Shown: positions 36,660 to 47,154, numbered from the stretch's first letter. The stretch: DNA of 64,000 bases from Flavobacteriaceae bacterium (GCA_017856235.1 JAFMFH010000002.1:18405-82404), one strand, 5' to 3'. A program made the numbers and translations. Notes: generated by a model not told the origin, from the letters alone.

Positions 36660-37664
36660 TTACATTACAATTACTTCTTCTTCAAGTTCAATATCAAATT
36701 TATTAAAAACTGAGTCCTTAATTCTTTTAGCAAAATTTATAATTTCATTACCTGATGCATTACCTAAATTAATTATTACTAAAGGCTGATTCTTATATAC
36801 TCCTACATTCTCATCATTAATTTTTTTAAAGCCACATTTATCAATTAACCATGCAGCTGGAACTTTAAAATAATTTGAATCAACTTTAAATAATGGAATT
36901 TCAGTAAATTTTTCTTTAAGTTTTTGAAATTTAGAAAAATCTATAATAGGATTCTTAAAAAAACTTCCACAATTACCAAATTGTTTTGGATCAGGAAGTT
37001 TTGAGTTCCTAATTTTAATTACTTCATTTGAAATCTTTTTTAAATCTAGGTTAAATTCAGAAAGATTATTCAAATCAGGGTAATCAATATTATATAAATG
37101 ATTTGATTTTGTAAGATTAAATCTGACAGAAGTTATTATAAATTTATTCTTTAGTTTTTTTTTAAAAATGGATGATCTGTAAGTAAATTCACAATCTGAC
37201 TTACTTAAGTTAACTCTATCAAGAGAGTCCGTCATTATACCTGAACAACTATCGAATACATCTTTTAACTCTACACCATAAGCACCTATGTTTTGAATTG
37301 GAGAAGCACCAACATTACCAGGAATTAAAGACAAATTTTCAACACCTCCAAAATTTTTGTCCACTGCCCACTTAACAAATCTATGCCAGTTCATTCCAGC
37401 AGATACTTCAACTTGAACTTTGTCAGTACCTTCGTCTAAGATCTTTATACTTTCTTCTTTTAGATTAATAATAGTTCCTTGATAATGCTTTGTAAATAGT
37501 ATATTGCTTCCACCTCCAAGAATGAATAGATTGTTATTTAACTCTTTACTGTTTAATGCTTCTAAGAGATCATTAGTGTCATTAGACTCAACTAACACAT
37601 CACAACTAGCATCTACATTAAATGTATTAAGCTTTTTTAATGAAGCATTTTTATTTACAATCAT
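36660..37664 (-). CDS. murB: UDP-N-acetylenolpyruvoylglucosamine reductase
   Basis: A 334-residue FAD enzyme: LGGGSNILF and VENLSLIPGNVGASPIQNIGAYG for FAD binding, YRSSIFKK containing the Tyr and Arg active-site region, and GSFFKNP with the catalytic serine (type I MurB). It reduces enolpyruvyl-UDP-GlcNAc to UDP-MurNAc in peptidoglycan synthesis. It converges with dtd and shares its orientation with the aminotransferase upstream (three-base gap). Confidence 0.94.
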   Translation of the reverse strand: MIVNKNASLKKLNTFNVDASCDVLVESNDTNDLLEALNSKELNNNLFILGGGSNILFTKHYQGTIINLKEESIKILDEGTDKVQVEVSAGMNWHRFVKWAVDKNFGGVENLSLIPGNVGASPIQNIGAYGVELKDVFDSCSGIMTDSLDRVNLSKSDCEFTYRSSIFKKKLKNKFIITSVRFNLTKSNHLYNIDYPDLNNLSEFNLDLKKISNEVIKIRNSKLPDPKQFGNCGSFFKNPIIDFSKFQKLKEKFTEIPLFKVDSNYFKVPAAWLIDKCGFKKINDENVGVYKNQPLVIINLGNASGNEIINFAKRIKDSVFNKFDIELEEEVIVM

Positions 37665-37667
37665 AAA

Positions 37668-38861
37668 CTATCCAATAAACTCTTTAAGACCTAGTTTAAT
37701 AATCTTTATTGCATTTTTTAATTTTTCTGAATTTAGAACAAATGCAATTCTTAACTCATCTTTTCCGTAGTTTTCTGAACTATAAAAACCTGAGGCTGGA
37801 GATAGCATTACACTTTGATTTTTATATGAAAAATCTGTCAAAAGAAACTTTGCAAAATCTTCTGAATTTTCAATTGGTAACTTTATAATTGAATAAAATG
37901 CACCCATTGGATTAGAAAATTTAATATTATCAATTTGACTTAATTCATTAATAACAACTTCTCTTCTTTTGGAGTATTCCATTATTACATTTTCTATGTA
38001 GTCCTCTCTTGAATTTTTTATAGCATGATTCGCAGCAATTAATGCTAAAGTAGGAGGAGATAATCTAGTAAGAGCAAATTTTAAACAAGTCTGAATAAAT
38101 TCAGAGTTTTTAGATACAATAAATCCAACTCGAGCACCACATAGACTATATCTTTTAGAAACTGAATCAATTAAAATAGCATTCTCCCAAAATTTTTCAT
38201 CTTCTAGAATTGAAAAATGCTTAGTATCTGAATAAATAAACTCTCTATAAACCTCATCAACAACTATAAATAAATCATTTTTTTTTGCAAGATTAGCTAT
38301 GTTTATTATTTCCTCTTTAGAGTAGACATATCCAGTTGGATTACAAGGATTACATAATAAAATTGCTTTTGTTTTACTATTAATCTTCTTTTCAAATTCA
38401 TTAATTGGTGGTAAAGCAAAATTATCTTCAATTTTTGATGTAATTGGAATAACATTAATATTAGAAGCTAATGCGAAACCATTGTAATTTGCATAAAAAG
38501 GCTCAGGAATAATTACCTCATCACCTGGATCACAAATAGAATTCATTGTAAATGAAAGGGCTTCGCTAGCACCAACAGTAGTTATAATGTCATCAGGAGA
38601 AACATATATATTATGCTTTTTGTAATAATTGCAAACATTGTTTCTAAATTCAAGTGATCCTTGAGAATATTCATATTTTAATAAATCTAAATCGGCTTCC
38701 TTAACTGCATTAAGACATTCAACTGGAGATTTTATATCAGGCTGACCAATATTTAAGTAAAGAATCTCAATCCCTCTTTTTTTTGCATCATCAGCATATG
38801 GTACAAGTTTTCTAATTGGTGAAGGAGGTATCTTATTACCTTTTTTTGATATTGATGGCAT
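37668..38861 (-). CDS. class I aminotransferase (pyridoxal phosphate)
   Basis: A 397-residue fold type I aminotransferase with NIGQPDI, NPCNPTGYVYS, VVDEVYREF (PLP Asp) and DSVSKRYSLCGARVGF (Schiff-base Lys in SKRYS). The N-terminus (IPPSPIRKLVPYADDAKKRG) recalls a Bacteroidota family usually annotated as aspartate aminotransferase-like. It differs clearly from the enzyme in the aromatic operon (20612-21793). The substrate pair is undetermined. The start is ATG 38861, divergent to valS with 73 bases between. Confidence 0.85.
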   Translation of the reverse strand: MPSISKKGNKIPPSPIRKLVPYADDAKKRGIEILYLNIGQPDIKSPVECLNAVKEADLDLLKYEYSQGSLEFRNNVCNYYKKHNIYVSPDDIITTVGASEALSFTMNSICDPGDEVIIPEPFYANYNGFALASNINVIPITSKIEDNFALPPINEFEKKINSKTKAILLCNPCNPTGYVYSKEEIINIANLAKKNDLFIVVDEVYREFIYSDTKHFSILEDEKFWENAILIDSVSKRYSLCGARVGFIVSKNSEFIQTCLKFALTRLSPPTLALIAANHAIKNSREDYIENVIMEYSKRREVVINELSQIDNIKFSNPMGAFYSIIKLPIENSEDFAKFLLTDFSYKNQSVMLSPASGFYSSENYGKDELRIAFVLNSEKLKNAIKIIKLGLKEFIG

Positions 38862-38875
38862 TTATTTAACTTAAT

Positions 38876-38908
38876 TTTGTAAATATACTTCAAGGTATGT
38901 TATTTTTG
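38876..38908 (+). promoter_or_regulatory. valS promoter, TTTG-N21-TATTTTTG
   Basis: TTTG (38876-38879), 21 bases, then TATTTTTG (38901-38908), an acceptable match to the Bacteroidota consensus. The start of transcription near 38913 leaves a leader of about 20 bases before ATG 38935. No T-box or leader peptide is seen. Confidence 0.6.
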
Positions 38909-38934
38909 TTTTACTTTAAAATTTTTATCATCTG

Positions 38935-41559
38935 ATGCCAATTCCTTCCAAATTTGAACATATTGAAATTGAAAAGAAATGGTATTCATATTGGATGAAA
39001 AACAATCTTTTTAAATCTACTCCTAATGATAAAGAACCATTTACAATCGTTATACCTCCTCCAAATGTTACTGGACTTCTTCATATGGGTCACATGCTTA
39101 ACAACACTATCCAAGATATATTAGTTAGGAGGGCTAGAATGTTAGGCAAAAATGCATGCTGGGTTCCTGGTACTGATCATGCATCAATTGCAACTGAGGC
39201 AAAAGTTGTTGAAAATTTAAAGGAAAAAGGAATAGATAAGTTAGATATTTCTAGGGATGAATTTTTAAAATATGCATGGGAGTGGACTCAAAAATATGGA
39301 GGCGGAATACTTGAACAATTAAAAATGTTAGGATGTTCATGTGATTGGGATAGAACTAAGTTTACTTTGGATGATGAAATGTATGAATCTGTTTTAATTG
39401 CATTTAAAATTCTTCATGATAAAGGATTAATTTATAGAGGATACAGAATGATTAATTGGGACCCAGAGGCAAAAACTACTGTTTCTGATGAGGAAGTAAA
39501 TTATGTTGAGGAACAATCAAATTTATACTATCTAAAATATAAAATCTTAGATTCAGATCAAGAGTTGATTATCGCAACGACAAGACCAGAAACTATATTT
39601 GGTGATACTGCAGTATGTGTTAATCCTAAAGATAAAAGATATAAATCTATAATTGGTAAACAAGCTATTGTTCCAATTTGTAATAGAAAAGTACCAGTAA
39701 TTGCTGATCCCTATGTTGATGTTGAGTTTGGAACAGGATGTCTTAAGGTAACCCCTGCTCATGATATAAATGATTATAATTTAGGAAAAAAACATAACCT
39801 TGATACTATAGATATTTTTGATACAAACGCTAACCTTAATGAACATGGACTTCATTATGAAGGCAAAAATAGATTTGTTGTCAGAAATGAAATGGAAGAT
39901 GAGCTTATTAAAAATAAATTATTAATTAAAAAAGAAAATTATGTCCATAATGTTGGGAGATCAGAAAGAACAAATTCTGTGGTTGAGCCCAAAATTTCAA
40001 AACAATGGTTTTTAAAGATGGCTGATATAACTAAGCCAGCTATTAAAAATGTATTACAAAATGAAGACATAAAGTTTTTTCCTAATAAATTTAAATCAAC
40101 ATATAAGTATTGGCTTGAAAATATAAAAGACTGGAATATTTCAAGACAACTATCTTGGGGTCATCAAATTCCAGTATTTTATTATGGTAACGATGATGAA
40201 TATATAGTTGCTACTACAAAAGAAAAAGCTTTAAAAATAGCAAATGAAGACTTAAAATTAAATTTAAAAGATTCAGATCTTAGTCAAGATCAAGATGTGC
40301 TTGATACCTGGTTCTCTTCTTGGTTATGGCCAATCTCTGTATTTGATGGAATTAGAAATCCTGATAATGAAGAAATCAAATATTATTATCCTACACAAGA
40401 TTTGGTTACAGGTCCTGATATAATCTTTTTTTGGGTTGCAAGAATGATAATTTCAGGTTATGAATTTAGAGACGAAAAACCATTTTCTAATGTATACTTT
40501 ACTGGAATTGTTAGAGATAAACTTAAAAGAAAAATGTCTAAACAACTTGGCAACTCACCTGATGCTATTAAATTGATTGAAGAATATGGTGCAGATTCTG
40601 TAAGAGTCGGTTTAATGCTAAGCTCAGCTGCTGGTAATGATCTCTTGTTTGATGAATCATTGTGTCAGCAAGGTAAAAATTTTACAAATAAACTCTGGAA
40701 TGCATTGAGACTTGTTGATGGTTGGGATACTGACTTACAAATTAAACAGCCTAAAGTTAATGAACTAGCAATAAATTGGTACAGAAATAAATTCAACAAT
40801 ACTTTAGAGTCTATAGATAGTAACTTTGAAAGTTACAGGATTTCAGATGTTTTAATGTCTTCATATAAATTGATATGGGATGACTTTTGTTCATGGTTAT
40901 TAGAAATATTAAAACCTGAATATGGAAAGAAAATTGACCAGAAGTCAAAGTTTGATTTAATTGAATTATTTATTAAAAATTTGAAAATTATCCATCCATT
41001 CATGCCTTTTCTCTCAGAAGAAATATATCATAATCTTGAGGGCAAAGCCTCTAAACCAATAACAATAAGTTCATGGCCAAATAAGGAAGAATATGATATA
41101 CAGCTGATTAATAATTTTGAAATTACAAAAGAAATTATTTCACAAATAAGAAATTATAAAAAGGAAAAAAATATTCCTTTTAAAACATCAATTAAATTAT
41201 ACTGCATTCCATCTAATAAACCAATTGATAATATTGATGTTATAAAAAAAATTGGATTTGTCGAGGATATAATTGAATCTGAAAAAGCTGACTTTGCTTT
41301 AGTTAAATCTTTTATAATAAAAAATTATGAGTTTTTTATTCCACTGGATGAAGGTTTTGATAAAGATTCTGAAATAAAGAAATTAAATAAAGAACTTGAA
41401 TATAATATTGGTTTTCTTAAGTCTGTAGGTAGTAAATTAAAAAACAAAAATTTTATAAGTAATGCACCTAAAGAAATTATAGATAAGGAAAAGCAAAAAA
41501 TTATTGATACAGAACAAAAGATAAAATCTTTAAAAAAGTCAATTTCAGAACTTTCCTAA
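38935..41559 (+). CDS. valS: valyl-tRNA synthetase
   Basis: An 874-residue class Ia synthetase: the HIGH-type motif HMGH at 50-53, editing domain with TTRPETIFGDTAV, the KMSKQ signature (KRKMSKQLGN), an anticodon-binding helical domain, and a C-terminal coiled-coil (about 815-874) as found in ValRS. It charges tRNA-Val; a tRNA-Val(GAC) gene lies in the same window. The 3' end overlaps the convergent psd by 15 bases. Confidence 0.97.
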   Translation: MPIPSKFEHIEIEKKWYSYWMKNNLFKSTPNDKEPFTIVIPPPNVTGLLHMGHMLNNTIQDILVRRARMLGKNACWVPGTDHASIATEAKVVENLKEKGIDKLDISRDEFLKYAWEWTQKYGGGILEQLKMLGCSCDWDRTKFTLDDEMYESVLIAFKILHDKGLIYRGYRMINWDPEAKTTVSDEEVNYVEEQSNLYYLKYKILDSDQELIIATTRPETIFGDTAVCVNPKDKRYKSIIGKQAIVPICNRKVPVIADPYVDVEFGTGCLKVTPAHDINDYNLGKKHNLDTIDIFDTNANLNEHGLHYEGKNRFVVRNEMEDELIKNKLLIKKENYVHNVGRSERTNSVVEPKISKQWFLKMADITKPAIKNVLQNEDIKFFPNKFKSTYKYWLENIKDWNISRQLSWGHQIPVFYYGNDDEYIVATTKEKALKIANEDLKLNLKDSDLSQDQDVLDTWFSSWLWPISVFDGIRNPDNEEIKYYYPTQDLVTGPDIIFFWVARMIISGYEFRDEKPFSNVYFTGIVRDKLKRKMSKQLGNSPDAIKLIEEYGADSVRVGLMLSSAAGNDLLFDESLCQQGKNFTNKLWNALRLVDGWDTDLQIKQPKVNELAINWYRNKFNNTLESIDSNFESYRISDVLMSSYKLIWDDFCSWLLEILKPEYGKKIDQKSKFDLIELFIKNLKIIHPFMPFLSEEIYHNLEGKASKPITISSWPNKEEYDIQLINNFEITKEIISQIRNYKKEKNIPFKTSIKLYCIPSNKPIDNIDVIKKIGFVEDIIESEKADFALVKSFIIKNYEFFIPLDEGFDKDSEIKKLNKELEYNIGFLKSVGSKLKNKNFISNAPKEIIDKEKQKIIDTEQKIKSLKKSISELS

Positions 41560-42207
41560 CTTGGCTATTTCCGAAATTCCTCCAATAACTTTATCCCCTT
41601 CCTTAACAAGAAGTTGTGATTTCAATGGGAGAAATAGGTCAACTCTTGATCCAAACTTTATAAAGCCTGAGTCCTCACCTTGAACTACCATTAAGCCTTC
41701 ATTTGCATAATTAACTATTCTCCTTGCAACCATTCCAGCAATCTGTCTATACATAATATTTCCAAAATTTTTATTTTTTATTACTATAGTTGTTCTTTCA
41801 TTTTTATCAGAAGATTTTGGATGCCAAGCTACCAAATATTTACCATGATGATGTTTTGAGTATAATACTTCGCCAGATACAGGATATCTGTTGACGTGAA
41901 CATCAAATGGGGATAGAAAAATAGATATTTGTAATTTATTTTCTTTAAAATACTCATTTTCAAATGTCTGCTGAATATTGACTACCTTACCATCAGCAGG
42001 ACTTATGATATGATCATTCTTTTTATTTATGTTTCTTTTTGGGTTTCTGAAAAACCATAATATTAATAGTAAAAGAACTAGTGCACTAGTTTGAAGAAGA
42101 CTTTTTATAGTTGATGGTTCTTTAAAAAGAACTTCTAAAATAATAACGTCTATAGACACAACTATGAAAAAAAGAATTATAATATTAAAGCCTTCCTTAT
42201 GAAACAT
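41545..42207 (-). CDS. psd: phosphatidylserine decarboxylase proenzyme
   Basis: A 220-residue short-type decarboxylase with two N-terminal membrane helices, ISPADGKVV, FLSPFDVHVNRYPVSG and a C-terminal FGSRVDLFLP. The Gly-Ser pair at about 186-187 is the site where the proenzyme is expected to cleave itself to form the pyruvoyl cofactor. It makes phosphatidylethanolamine. It follows cdsA with a one-base overlap (TAATG), a logical phospholipid pair. Confidence 0.92.
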   Translation of the reverse strand: MFHKEGFNIIILFFIVVSIDVIILEVLFKEPSTIKSLLQTSALVLLLLILWFFRNPKRNINKKNDHIISPADGKVVNIQQTFENEYFKENKLQISIFLSPFDVHVNRYPVSGEVLYSKHHHGKYLVAWHPKSSDKNERTTIVIKNKNFGNIMYRQIAGMVARRIVNYANEGLMVVQGEDSGFIKFGSRVDLFLPLKSQLLVKEGDKVIGGISEIAKLGKF

Positions 42208-42860
42208 TATAAAATGCTTATTATTAGAACAATAAAGGAATTACCAATTGCACTATCTAATCTATCAAATAAGCCTCCGTGTCCAGGTATTAAATTTCCA
42301 CTATCTTTTACACCAGCTTTTCTCTTAATTTTGGATTGAACAATATCTCCAAAAAGTCCAAAAATTGGTATAATAAATCCAAGCACTATAGTTTTCCAGA
42401 AAGGGAATATTTCTTGTATAAAATTAAATGAAACATAACTGAATAAAACTGAACAAAATAATCCACCAATAAAACCCTCCCATGTCTTATTTGGTGAAGC
42501 TTCAATTTTTAAGTTAGTCCTACCAAATAGTGATCCAAAAAAATAGGACATTGTATCACTTATCCAAATCAAAATAAAAATTAATAAGATTATAAATGGA
42601 TTGTATATGTTGTCACCACTAAATGGAATATAAATCAATGCTATCATTGATGCTAAAACATATATAGGGGGAATAATAGGATGATTATACCTATATCCTT
42701 TAGATTTGATTTTTTGATAAAGTGTATAAGCCTCATACGTAGAAATAATTGTAAAAATTGAAAAAACAGCTATGAATGTTTCCATACTAATAACTATTGA
42801 TGTAAAAACAATTACTATATAAAGAATTCCACTAATTAATCTTGGAAGGAAATTAATCAT
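42207..42860 (-). CDS. cdsA: phosphatidate cytidylyltransferase
   Basis: About 217 residues with several membrane helices and the CdsA signature GDIVQSKIKRKAGVKDSGNLIPGHGG (read in pieces: SKIKRKAGVKDSG, LIPGHGGLFDRLDS). It makes CDP-diacylglycerol, the precursor of phosphatidylserine. It is shorter than the common 260-280 residues, lacking part of the N-terminal membrane region. ATG 42860 is preferred over GTG 42863. It starts inside the end of the LUD gene. Confidence 0.9.
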   Translation of the reverse strand: MINFLPRLISGILYIVIVFTSIVISMETFIAVFSIFTIISTYEAYTLYQKIKSKGYRYNHPIIPPIYVLASMIALIYIPFSGDNIYNPFIILLIFILIWISDTMSYFFGSLFGRTNLKIEASPNKTWEGFIGGLFCSVLFSYVSFNFIQEIFPFWKTIVLGFIIPIFGLFGDIVQSKIKRKAGVKDSGNLIPGHGGLFDRLDSAIGNSFIVLIISIL

Positions 42861-43434
42861 CACTTAAAATAAGGTAGATATCTTTGGCACTATTGCCGTA
42901 AGCTAAAAAACTATCTTCATTAAGCTTATTTTTAACTACTATAGTTGTAATATTTGATGGATAATTTGTTTTATACTTATTTTTAAGCTTGGACATACCT
43001 TCGCTTAAATCTGATACAAATTGATCCATACGAGCTAATATTATTACAACTGGAGGAAGATTATCTATCCGATTATTTTTAATTTGTTTATTACAAATCA
43101 AGATTCTTCCTGAATTTGAAAGTAAAAATTCACATCCAGTAACCAGTGCTTTAACTTTTTCATTATCAATATTTCGAATTAACCTTATATCAAGATTTTT
43201 TGATATAGAAGAATCAAGTGAGCAAACATTATCTATTTTCCAATTATTTTCTAAGATTATCTTTTCAAAGATTTCTTTTGTGGAATTTTGATGATCTAGA
43301 TAGATAAATCTTCCACCTGAGTCAGTAAAATTTTTTGCAAAAATTAAATCTAGAGAAGATTCATTTGATATAGATATATCCTCAGGCTCCAGGTTCTTAT
43401 TTTTATTAGTTTTAAAAAAGTTCCAAAAGCTCAA
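42853..43434 (-). CDS. LUD domain protein (LutC/YkgG-like), TTG start
   Basis: A 193-residue protein with a LUD domain core: SSLDLIFAKNFTDSGGRFIY near 26-45, LVTGCEFLLSNSGRILI, and VVIILARMDQFVSDLSEGM. LUD proteins occur in lactate oxidation (LutC) but many Bacteroidota copies sit alone between ftsH and cdsA, as here; no LutA or LutB genes are near, so the LutC role is doubtful. The start is TTG at 43434, five bases after the ftsH stop, as no ATG covers the conserved part. Confidence 0.8.
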   Translation of the reverse strand: MSFWNFFKTNKNKNLEPEDISISNESSLDLIFAKNFTDSGGRFIYLDHQNSTKEIFEKIILENNWKIDNVCSLDSSISKNLDIRLIRNIDNEKVKALVTGCEFLLSNSGRILICNKQIKNNRIDNLPPVVIILARMDQFVSDLSEGMSKLKNKYKTNYPSNITTIVVKNKLNEDSFLAYGNSAKDIYLILSDD

Positions 43435-43439
43435 AATAA

Positions 43440-45374
43440 TTATTTTTTATTATCATCCTGTTCATCCTTTTTAAAAGGTCTTTCCCCAAGAATTTTAACA
43501 AGATCCTCTTTAAAGATTACCTCTTTTTCTAATAATCTTTTTGCAAGTTCTGATAATTTATTTTTATTCTTACTAATAATATCACAAGCTCTTTTATATT
43601 GTTTTTCAATAATTAGTGATATTTCTTGATCAATCTTATTTGCAGTTTCTTCAGAGTATGGCTTAGTAAAATTATAATCAGACTGACCACTTGAATCATA
43701 GTATGTTATGTTACCTATCTTATCACTTAATCCATATACAGAGACTATTGCTCTTGCTTGTTTAGTAACTTTTTCTAAATCACTTAAAGCTCCTGTTGAT
43801 ATTTTATTAAAAATAATCTTTTCTGCAGCTCTTCCGCCTAGTGTAGCACACATTTCGTCAAGCATTTGTTCAGTCCTAACAATCATTCTTTCCTCTGGTA
43901 AGTACCATGCAGCTCCTAGAGATTGGCCTCTTGGAACTATTGTTACTTTAACAAGAGGAGCTGCATGTTCAAGAAGCCAGCTTACAATTGCATGTCCTGC
44001 CTCATGAAAAGCAATTGTATTCTTTTCTTCCTTTGTAATTATTTTATTCTTTTTTTCTAAACCTCCTACAATCCTATCAACTGCATCAAGGAAATCTTGT
44101 TTACCAACAGATTTTTTATTGTTTCTTGCAGCTATTAATGCAGCTTCATTACATACGTTTGCTATATCTGCACCAGAAAATCCAGGAGTTTGTTTTGCTA
44201 AAAATTCAATATCTAGAGTTCTACTCTTTTTTAATGGCTTCAAGTGAACCTGAAAAATTTCTTTTCTTTCATTCAAATCAGGAAGATCTACAAAGATTTG
44301 TCTATCAAACCTTCCAGCTCTCATTAATGCTTTATCAAGAACATCAGCTCTATTAGTAGCTGCAATAACTATAACATTAGTGTCTGTTCCAAAACCATCC
44401 ATTTCCGTTAAAAGTTGATTAAGAGTGTTTTCTCTTTCATCATTAGATCCAGTAATATTATTTCTTCCCCTAGCCCTTCCTATAGCATCTATTTCATCAA
44501 TAAAAATTATTGATGGAGATTTATCTTTTGCTTGCTTAAATAGATCTCTAACCCTTGAAGCTCCAACTCCGACAAACATTTCAACAAAATCAGAACCTGA
44601 AAGAGAAAAGAAAGGAACTTTTGCTTCACCGGCTACTGCTTTTGCAAGAAGAGTTTTTCCAGTTCCTGGTGCACCTACTAATAGAGCTCCTTTTGGAATT
44701 TTACCACCTAAAATAGTATATTTATCTGGATACTTTAAAAAATCAACTATCTCTTGAACTTCTTCCTTAGCACCTTCAAGTCCAGCTACATCCTTAAATG
44801 TTGTCTTTACTTGAGTATTCTGATCAAATAGTTTTGCTTTCGATTTGCCAATATTAAAAATTTGCCCACCTGCACCTCCAGCACCACCAGACATTCTTCT
44901 CATTAAAAAAATCCATACTCCAATTATTATAATAATTGGTAGAAATCCTAAAAGAACATCAAGCCATCTATTCTCCATTGTCATAAATTCTATTGAGAAA
45001 TCTAGATCTTGCGTCTGTTTAATTTGTTGAAGATTAGTTTCAAATAACTCTGGAGTACCAATTTCAAATTGGTAGTGAGGACCAGCTAAATTGTCTTGTC
45101 CTAAAAAGTTTTTTGATCTTGCTCTTTTATGGATGTCCTTTTCAAGAGCATTTTCATTTAATGTTACTCGGGCATATCTTTGATTAATTATGGTAACTCT
45201 CTCTACATCTCCATTTCTAAGATAATTTTCAAAAGATGAGATATCAGTTGGTTGAGTATTTTGAATACCATTATCTCCTCCAAGAAGACCAATACTTATA
45301 ATAAAAAAAACAATAGAGGCGTAGAACCAGTATATATTAATCTTAGATTTATTTTTATTTTTTTTGTTTGCCAT
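43440..45374 (-). CDS. ftsH: ATP-dependent zinc metalloprotease FtsH
   Basis: A 644-residue membrane-bound AAA+ protease: two membrane helices (about 13-32 and 138-158), Walker A GAPGTGKT at 234-241, Walker [12 protein letters not shown], the pore-loop FVEMFVG, second region of homology RAGRFDRQI, and zinc-binding HEAGH at 457-461. It degrades damaged membrane proteins and regulatory substrates; in some bacteria it controls LpxC, the LPS enzyme. It starts one base after the rsfS stop. Confidence 0.97.
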   Translation of the reverse strand: MANKKNKNKSKINIYWFYASIVFFIISIGLLGGDNGIQNTQPTDISSFENYLRNGDVERVTIINQRYARVTLNENALEKDIHKRARSKNFLGQDNLAGPHYQFEIGTPELFETNLQQIKQTQDLDFSIEFMTMENRWLDVLLGFLPIIIIIGVWIFLMRRMSGGAGGAGGQIFNIGKSKAKLFDQNTQVKTTFKDVAGLEGAKEEVQEIVDFLKYPDKYTILGGKIPKGALLVGAPGTGKTLLAKAVAGEAKVPFFSLSGSDFVEMFVGVGASRVRDLFKQAKDKSPSIIFIDEIDAIGRARGRNNITGSNDERENTLNQLLTEMDGFGTDTNVIVIAATNRADVLDKALMRAGRFDRQIFVDLPDLNERKEIFQVHLKPLKKSRTLDIEFLAKQTPGFSGADIANVCNEAALIAARNNKKSVGKQDFLDAVDRIVGGLEKKNKIITKEEKNTIAFHEAGHAIVSWLLEHAAPLVKVTIVPRGQSLGAAWYLPEERMIVRTEQMLDEMCATLGGRAAEKIIFNKISTGALSDLEKVTKQARAIVSVYGLSDKIGNITYYDSSGQSDYNFTKPYSEETANKIDQEISLIIEKQYKRACDIISKNKNKLSELAKRLLEKEVIFKEDLVKILGERPFKKDEQDDNKK

Positions 45375-45375
45375 T

Positions 45376-45747
45376 TTATGCGCTTAATTCAACATTTTTA
45401 ATTTTTGCATCGCCCCAAAGATTCTCAATATCATAATATTCTCTAATTTCTCTTTGAAAGACGTGAACAACTATATTTACATAATCAATTAGTACCCATT
45501 CTTGATTTTCATTTCCTTCAACACTAAATGGTTTTTCTTTTAGTTGTTTGCTTACATGTTTCCTAATAGAGCTCACAATTGCAGAAACATGAGTATTTGA
45601 AGTTCCAGTACAAATTATAAAATATCCACATACAGTATTAGCAATATCTGTAAGGTCCATTATACATACATCTACACCCTTTACATCTTCAATACCAAAT
45701 ATTATTTTAGTAATTAACTCAGAATCTGATGACTTGGATTTAACCAT
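45376..45747 (-). CDS. rsfS: ribosome silencing factor RsfS
   Basis: A 123-residue RsfS/Iojap protein: GVDVCIMDLTDIANTVCGYF, GTSNTHVSAI and WVLIDYVNIVVHVFQREIREYYDIENLWGDA in segments. It binds ribosomal protein L14 and blocks subunit joining during starvation. It lies upstream of ftsH in a common Bacteroidota arrangement and divergent to birA (38-base gap). Confidence 0.94.
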   Translation of the reverse strand: MVKSKSSDSELITKIIFGIEDVKGVDVCIMDLTDIANTVCGYFIICTGTSNTHVSAIVSSIRKHVSKQLKEKPFSVEGNENQEWVLIDYVNIVVHVFQREIREYYDIENLWGDAKIKNVELSA

Positions 45748-45763
45748 TAATCTTTTCTTTATT

Positions 45764-45771
45764 CAAATTTA
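45764..45771 (-). promoter_or_regulatory. predicted -7 box TAAATTTG of rsfS-ftsH
   Basis: On the minus strand TAAATTTG fits TAnnTTTG and lies 16 bases before the rsfS ATG at 45747. It lies in the divergent gap with birA. Confidence 0.5.
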
Positions 45772-45785
45772 TTACTTTTAATAAC

Positions 45786-46514
45786 ATGAGCCCATATAAC
45801 ATAATCAAAGTTAATGCCACTAGGTCAACAAATGATAAAGTGAAGATGTTAATTAAAACAAAAAAAATTAATAATAAAGATGTTTTGTGTGCAAAATATC
45901 AATATAAAGGCAAAGGTCAACAAACAAATAGGTGGTTTTCTAGCTATGGAAACAACCTTTTATGCTCATTATATCTTGAGTTTGCTAAAGATATTAACAT
46001 ACCTATATTTGCATTAAATTTTGCAACCTCACTTTCAGTTCTAGATACTGTAAAATTTTTTAGTAATGAAAAAACATTAATTAAGTGGCCAAACGACATT
46101 TTGTCAGGAAATCATAAGATATCAGGAATATTAATTGAGAATATTTTTTTTAGTAGTTACCTATCTTCTTCAATTATAGGTGTTGGCATTAACGTTAATC
46201 AAACACGATTTAATAATCTTAAGCACGCAACATCCTTAAAAAAAATAACTGGTAATAATATTGAACTAGATGAGATTCTAGATCAATTACTAAAAAATTA
46301 TGAGATTTATTTTAATAGAATTTATGACATAACCTATTTGTCTAAAGAATTTAATAAAAATTTATTTGGAAAGAATAAATGTAAATTTATTATCAAAGAA
46401 AAAATATTTAATGGAAAAGTTGAACGGGTTTTAAATAATGGAAATTTAGTTGCCTTTATAGAAACAATTGGATCAAAAGAATTTAGATCTTCAGATATAA
46501 AAATAATTTATTAA
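45786..46514 (+). CDS. birA: biotin--[acetyl-CoA-carboxylase] ligase
   Basis: A 242-residue monofunctional biotin protein ligase. The biotin-binding loop is visible as KGKGQQTNRWFS, followed by LLCSLYLEF and KWPNDI (adenylate-site KWPND), and SGILIE. There is no N-terminal winged-helix DNA-binding domain, so it should not act as a repressor, unlike E. coli BirA. It attaches biotin to carboxylase carrier protein. It converges with pyrE with a four-base overlap. Confidence 0.92.
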   Translation: MSPYNIIKVNATRSTNDKVKMLIKTKKINNKDVLCAKYQYKGKGQQTNRWFSSYGNNLLCSLYLEFAKDINIPIFALNFATSLSVLDTVKFFSNEKTLIKWPNDILSGNHKISGILIENIFFSSYLSSSIIGVGINVNQTRFNNLKHATSLKKITGNNIELDEILDQLLKNYEIYFNRIYDITYLSKEFNKNLFGKNKCKFIIKEKIFNGKVERVLNNGNLVAFIETIGSKEFRSSDIKIIY

Positions 46515-47149
46515 ACCCATTTATCAGGATCCTCTTTCCAGTCTTTAAGTCTGGATGCCTCATCTTCAGAAATAGATCCTTTGGACAAAATCATTTCAAC
46601 TAAAGTATTATAATCTGCTAATGAGTTAATTAAAATATTTTCATTTTGAAACCTCTGATTTGCAATGTTAAAGTTGTATGAGAATATAGAAACCATTCCG
46701 CTGACAGTAAAATTTTCATTTCTAAGAGCATTTATAGCATTTAAACTACTTTTACCTGTGCTTATCAAATCTTCAATAACAACAACTTCAGTTCCTATAT
46801 CAATGAAGCCTTCAATCTGATTCTTTAATCCATGATTTTTAGGCTCTGGTCTTACATAAGAATAAGGAAGATTTAACCTTTCTGCAACCAATGCTCCAAT
46901 TGCTATTGCACCAGTAGCAACTCCTGTAATTGAGATATTTTCTCCGTATTTATTTTTAATAATTTCAGACATTTTATCTGCAATGAATTTTCTGATTCTA
47001 GGATATGATAACAGAAGCCTATTATCACAATAAATCGGTGATTTAATACCACTCGTCCAAATGAATGGATTTTTGGTATTTAATTTAATTGCATTAATTT
47101 GTGTGAGATAATTTATTGTTTGCTTAGCAACCTTTTTATCTAAAACCAT
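46511..47149 (-). CDS. pyrE: orotate phosphoribosyltransferase
   Basis: A 212-residue PRTase with TSGIKSPIYCDNRL for orotate, GVATGAIAIGALVAERL, and the PRPP loop VVVIEDLISTGKSSL. It makes orotidine monophosphate in pyrimidine synthesis. Its ATG (47149) is eight bases from the divergent NUDIX ATG, so each promoter must lie within the neighbouring coding sequence. Confidence 0.94.
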   Translation of the reverse strand: MVLDKKVAKQTINYLTQINAIKLNTKNPFIWTSGIKSPIYCDNRLLLSYPRIRKFIADKMSEIIKNKYGENISITGVATGAIAIGALVAERLNLPYSYVRPEPKNHGLKNQIEGFIDIGTEVVVIEDLISTGKSSLNAINALRNENFTVSGMVSIFSYNFNIANQRFQNENILINSLADYNTLVEMILSKGSISEDEASRLKDWKEDPDKWV

Positions 47150-47154
47150 TGTTG

